From: Platycnemis pennipes
Taxonomy: Eukaryota; Arthropoda; Insecta; Odonata; Platycnemididae
Assembly (NCBI GenBank): GCA_933228895.1
Contig: OW121846.1
Coordinates: forward strand, 75,466,064-75,530,063
DNA length: 64,000 nucleotides
Direction: 5' to 3'
Part shown: one piece after another, positions 59,901-64,000 of the stretch
How the letters are laid out: every line of letters starts with the position of its first letter
Position numbering within the stretch: the first letter of the stretch is position 1
Translations under genes and position numbers: made by a program
Notes under the pieces: model-generated
Seen by the model: only the letters and a program-made list of their open reading frames with translations
Database searches by the model: none
What the model was told of the DNA's origin: nothing

Positions 59901-62088
59901 GACTTAATTTTACTCTCCAATAGATGTCACTAGTCTTTATGATTGTTCTGGGTAGGCCGTGTAAACGCAGGATAGTTTTTGCCGCCATATTAACCATCAT
60001 TCTACCCTAGTAATGTAAACGGGGCATAAGGCGGCCAGAGGGTTGCATTGCTTTGTCGCTTTCGCCGATTCAAAATTCAGTGCCGGTGTTGACTACCAAG
60101 GCCTTCCTCAGTTAACCTTTAAGCGTCCGCCAGTTCCACTTCCGCCTTTTATTCGAAGCAGTACCTGTCATCTTACCGTGGCCGATGCTTAATTCGATAA
60201 ACCAGATTCGTTAGATTTCATATTGGGAGTGGATTTATTCCCTAAGATATTCCGGGGTGGGCAGAAAACTTTAAGAACCTGTAATTTAATTCTAATGTAT
60301 TCCATTTTTTTATGGATTTTGATGAGCAATATTTTGAATCGCTCGTTAAAACTTCCTTCCTAAGAAACTTCTTTGTGTCGTAAAGGAGATTCTGCTAGTC
60401 CTTCAGATGAAAAGGTTTTCAGAATTGACGAAATCCACGGGTCAAGTTGCTCAAAAGGTTCATAACTTTCAACATCGTTTTGCACGCGGTCAGTTTCGTC
60501 CGCGTGGCCCCTTGCCGCGAGAGTCCGGTCGCTGATGAGGGTCGAAGCCTAGCGAGGATACGGATTAGGCCGATCGCGAGCAGAGACCCTCGCTAATTAC
60601 CGTCTAATTGCTCACCCCCCAGAAAACTACCATGAAGCACTTAAAATCCTGAGTAAGTTAAATGTCAAGATTTTTTTAAACTAAAATTCATCAAATGAAT
60701 GCTTAGAGAAGGTATATTATTTTTTTGCCATTTAGAAGTGCGCTACCTTCTCTGGGAGACTTATTCCCAGAATGCAAGTGGTGTATTAATATTGAACGTA
60801 AATGGTTACAGCAATCACGTTTAATAACTAGTTATTGTCAACTTTCGAATGAATGTGAGTCTTGGCCTTATGTCAATAGCTACATCACCGGGATTATATT
60901 ATCTACCTCCTCATGGAGTTCATAAATCCATCCCAAAAAGCCCAAAGTTAAGGGTTGTCTTCGATGCTTTCTCTCCCTCTCCGAAAAGTGATTCACTATG
61001 CATTGCCTACGGGTTCCGAGCTGAAAAATGATATTTTCGGCCTTCTAGTGGCATTCCAAACTCACTTCATTGCCTTCATCACGGCCATTTCTAAAATTAA
61101 TCACCAAATTTTGATAACTCATGAACACTGGCTTTCAACGTGTTTTGTGACGAGACGGTCCCAATCCCTCTGAGCCCCTTCAGGAAATTGAACTGAATAG
61201 TATAACTTCCTGTAACATACTGTAATATTGTGCTGTATTAAGTTCCCAACCCCTGACAGCAAAATCATCAGACCTTGAAATACCATTTGTTTAACTCCTG
61301 ATCAATTTCTTATTTGTCGACCTTTGATAGCTTTACCTCAGACCATTTCAGAAGACTCAATGCATTTTCATACTCGATAAAAACTCATTGAGCAATTGTG
61401 CCAACATTTCTGGAGGCGGTGGTCACAAGAATACTTGCATAATTTACAACAGTGGACTAAACGGACGCGAGAAGTTGGTAACATTAAAATTGGGGATTCA
61501 GTTCTTCTGCGAGATTCCAATCTTCCCCCATGTTTTTGGAACTTTTTGATAATTGAACAAGTTTTTTCTATATAACCAATTGAATGATCGCGAACTGCCA
61601 GTATTTTCTGATTCGGCAGGAGTTGTTAGGACCGTAGAATCAAAAAATTCATCAGGTCCGTTAACGAGACCGATTGTGAAGTTTGTGTCGTTACCAATTT
61701 CAAGCTATGTTATTTTTTATTAGATTTCTTTAATTGCTTGAGCCGCGCTCGCTTACGTGTTCAAGGTTGACCAATTTTCTTTTGCGCTTTTATTCTTTTC
61801 CATTTCTCGTCTTTATTTGCCCTTTCCATGACCCAACCTACCCATATTCACTTTTAGTCTTTCTGATGAGCCTCTAAGAGTAAAGGCTAGTTTAGTTGCT
61901 TTACCTCACATTTGTTCAGGGCTTATTTCAGCCACGAGAGCATCCAATTCAGAACAAATATTGTTTTAGTTTAGCAATAATTTTCTAGTATAGTTTTCTT
62001 TTACCTCGCCAATTCTCCCATATACTTAGCCTCTTCACCTATGGCTTCTCTGATAGCAATGATGGTCGTGGGAAATTCACGGGGGCGG
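56951..62088. other. Non-coding stretch
   Basis: A long gene-poor interval. A 105-codon minus-strand frame at 57163-57480 and short frames elsewhere have no recognisable domains. A GC-rich patch at about 60470-60610 is unexplained. Confidence 0.5.
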
Positions 62089-62420
62089 TATGTTTGCGCG
62101 GTGCGAATGTTTTTGTTTTTTGTTCAAATTTCCCTCCTCAATCCTCCCCTATCTCCATTACCTTGAATTCTCGGGAGACAAGAGGTGGAGACTGGCGTTT
62201 ACTCGGCCGGTGGACAGTACGCTATAGCCTCTTTTCAAGATTGCATCGGCGGCTCGGAGGTCCTTCGGAGCTGTGTGAAGATGTTAATTTTTCGGTCTGG
62301 TAAGCGCTCCTCCCATTATCCATTCCACTTCTACCCATTCCTGCCTTCCATGATTGTAATTTTCTCCTTTTATTTTTAATTTGTTATTTCCCTTTTTGCT
62401 TTTGTCGAGTGTTACTGCCA
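62089..62420. repeat. Dispersed repeat, copy 2
   Basis: Second copy of the repeat at 56581-56950, diverged by substitutions and small length changes. Family unknown. Confidence 0.75.
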
Positions 62421-62608
62421 TTGAGGCCATGCGCTCCTACATGCTTTGTTAAATTAAGTTTTACAATATAATGCATGCGTTGATACGTGGTGCATTTTAA
62501 AACATTTGTAGCAGACATCCCCTCATCTGTAAAATTACCACGCACAGAACATCCATTGGATGCAAACCATGTATGCAACAGCTAACAAAAATAGATAAAC
62601 TAGATACT

Positions 62609-62840
62609 CATCATCATCGGTCTATAATCCTAGGATTGGTTTGACGCAGCCCTCCACTCGATTCTTCTATCGGCCAACCTCTTCATATTATCGTAGTTCC
62701 TCTTTTTCACGTCCTTTACGACCTGTTCCATGTAACTCTTACGAGGCCTGCCTTTTCCATTTTCCCGTTCACTTTTCCTTGGACGATTGTCTTCATTAGG
62801 CCATCTTGTTTTAAGATATGGCCGATTATGGCCGATATAT
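62609..62840 (-). mobile_element. LINE (family A) 3' end fragment
   Basis: A minus-strand copy that starts with the ATC repeat at 62609 and carries the same C-terminal block as the copies at 11668, 15303 and 23973 (CTAGGATTGGTTTGACGCAG is shared on the plus strand). Only about 230 bases remain. Confidence 0.8.
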
Positions 62841-63210
62841 GATGATTATGAGGAAAGCAGTGAAACAAGAATAACGAAGCCTATACATTTTTCTTAAATT
62901 TGTGCCTTTCATTCCTAAACACCCAGATTACAAGCGATTAACGCTTAAAAATACGAAAAAAAATTACCTATTCCTGGAAGGTAGGCAACCGGATGTTCTG
63001 AAAGTGCAACTGCGTGGTCCAGAATGGTTCCGTGTGACAACTGACATCAAACGATGTCACTTTAGTTCAATACATTTTTGTACGGTCAATAACAGAGCTC
63101 TGAAGTGCAAAAAGGTGCCATTTTAGGCAAATCCAGTATTTCAAATTTCCCGCGCCCGGCGCGACCAATAAAAATTATCGCACGGACTTCCGGTTTTTGA
63201 TTTGAGATTT
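62841..63210. other. Unassigned stretch
   Basis: A plus-strand frame (62902-63126, 74 codons) has no recognised domain. It may belong to the element carrying the transposase-like frame that follows. Confidence 0.4.
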
Positions 63211-63774
63211 CTATGTAAAAACGAAACTTTTGACGAGTCCGCCCCTCACATTTTTACCCACTTTGCGGATATGGACCACCCTAACGATGCACTTTCTCAC
63301 CGACCGAAATCCTTCACGCAAGAGAACAATCCTTTCATGAATGAAATCTTTCAAAAATATAAAAGATGACTGGGGCTTGGAATTACCATTAACAATAGCA
63401 ACCACAAAGGGGTGAAAACTGTAATCTACAACTCTAAACAATATTGGCCAAAGTTGGTTTGAATAACTTTTATACAAAGGCAAACTATCAACATTAAATG
63501 ATAATCGTATGCATGTCTCCTTTTCAAATTCCAAGTTATTCTTATGAAATAATTTACTAAGACCATTTCCAAGGCCATAATAACAATATTTCCCCTCTCT
63601 ACTGGTCCCTTGCATTGACTTATATCTCAAACTACGAGTAACTGCATTAGTATGAAGCAGAGTCCGAGCATCCTTAGGCAATGGTATCTTAAAGGCGTCC
63701 AGAGACAGTAAATAATTCAATGCTGCGTGCGTTATATTCTGTTCCATGGGCCAAATGGCCAATCTTGACTGCAA
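63211..63774 (-). pseudogene. Transposase-like protein fragment
   Basis: A 187-codon minus-strand frame. Its middle reads IRLSFNVDSLPLYKS, then LWPIL, HPFVVAIVNGNSKP, FLKDFIHE. This resembles a group of animal transposase-domain proteins with the order NVDGLPLFKSS...WPIL...PFxVG...G..KP...FLxDF. The preceding LPKDARTLLHT and YYGLGNGL also fit. That group is, as far as I recall, linked to DNA transposons of EnSpm/CACTA-like type, but I am not certain. It is only part of such a protein, possibly continuing beyond the window, and no terminal repeats were found. It is the longest recognisable open frame in this part of the window. Confidence 0.5.
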
Positions 63775-63961
63775 GTCTCCTGTACTCCCTTCTACTCGAT
63801 CACTTGTACCACAAATACTAAATCACTTCCCGAGGCACTCGTAAAGGAAAAAGAACTTTATTCTTGAATTAATGGATGAAGGCGATACTTTGTGGAAGTT
63901 TCGAACGTTAAACATTGTAAATGAAACGACTTTGTACTATATACTTTCAGCTTTATAACTT

Positions 63962-64000
63962 CCCCGATCGATTTCGACGACTCAGCGTCATTTTCAAGGG
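63962..64000 (-). repeat. Hammerhead-like motif at the window edge
   Basis: On the minus strand: TTGAAAA, a GACG/CGTC stem around CTGAGT, then GAAA. The order is the same as in the insert at 25834-25861, but the first block is degenerate. The element continues beyond the window, so its type is unknown. Confidence 0.35.

Noticed and set aside
60520..60550. CTGATGAGGGTCGAAG, resembling a hammerhead core
   Set aside because: There is no stem between the two blocks and the final GAAA is not complete.
1..64000. CRISPR arrays, rRNA genes, bacterial operons
   Set aside because: No regularly spaced repeats, no rRNA-like blocks, and gene density and introns are eukaryotic.

Overview
The window looks like nuclear DNA from an arthropod, probably an insect with a fairly large genome. 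It is AT-rich and sparse in genes. It has GT-AG introns up to 21 kb long, many decayed non-LTR retrotransposons, and small inverted-repeat (MITE-like) elements. Nothing in it looks prokaryotic. Species and order cannot be fixed from the sequence. Most open frames here are chance frames or transposon remnants.

One cellular gene can be supported. It is a plus-strand, multi-exon TGF-beta superfamily ligand from 21091 to 46001: a long propeptide exon (21091-22373), a 21-kb intron full of transposons, an exon with the first half of the cystine-knot domain (43386-43634), a 39-nt microexon (44492-44530) and a terminal exon with the second half and the stop codon (45723-46001). All junctions after the first are phase 0 and carry good splice signals. 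The signal-peptide exon or exons lie upstream and were not identified. Two features stand out. The microexon adds an eighth cysteine, and its removal restores exact BMP-like spacing. About 31 extra residues also follow the central helix of the growth factor.

Layout: 1-830 is a CpG-type island. 831-9.6 kb is mostly AT-rich non-coding DNA with a TTAA-flanked piggyBac-type MITE (3346-3622) and a CR1-like LINE 3' end (5775-6310). 9.65-10.25 kb and 16.43-17.26 kb are two more CpG-type islands, the second about 4 kb upstream of the first recognised ligand exon. LINE tails lie at 11.7-12.0 kb and 15.3-16.2 kb. The 21-kb intron holds a 2.7-kb LINE with a nested short insertion, a palindromic MITE, a decayed R4/Dong-type retrotransposon flanked by TAA repeats, a paired hairpin repeat, a LINE fragment with an RNase H end and other debris. 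From 46 to 64 kb no cellular gene is seen. That part holds a GC-rich hairpin, an intact hAT-type MITE with an 8-bp target duplication (52533-52891), a second CR1-like LINE end, a dispersed repeat pair (56.6 and 62.1 kb), another LINE tail (62.6 kb) and a transposase-like frame (63211-63774).

The best candidate for something new is the altered growth-factor domain of the ligand with its possible cassette microexon. Second is the pair of hammerhead-like motifs in short mobile elements.
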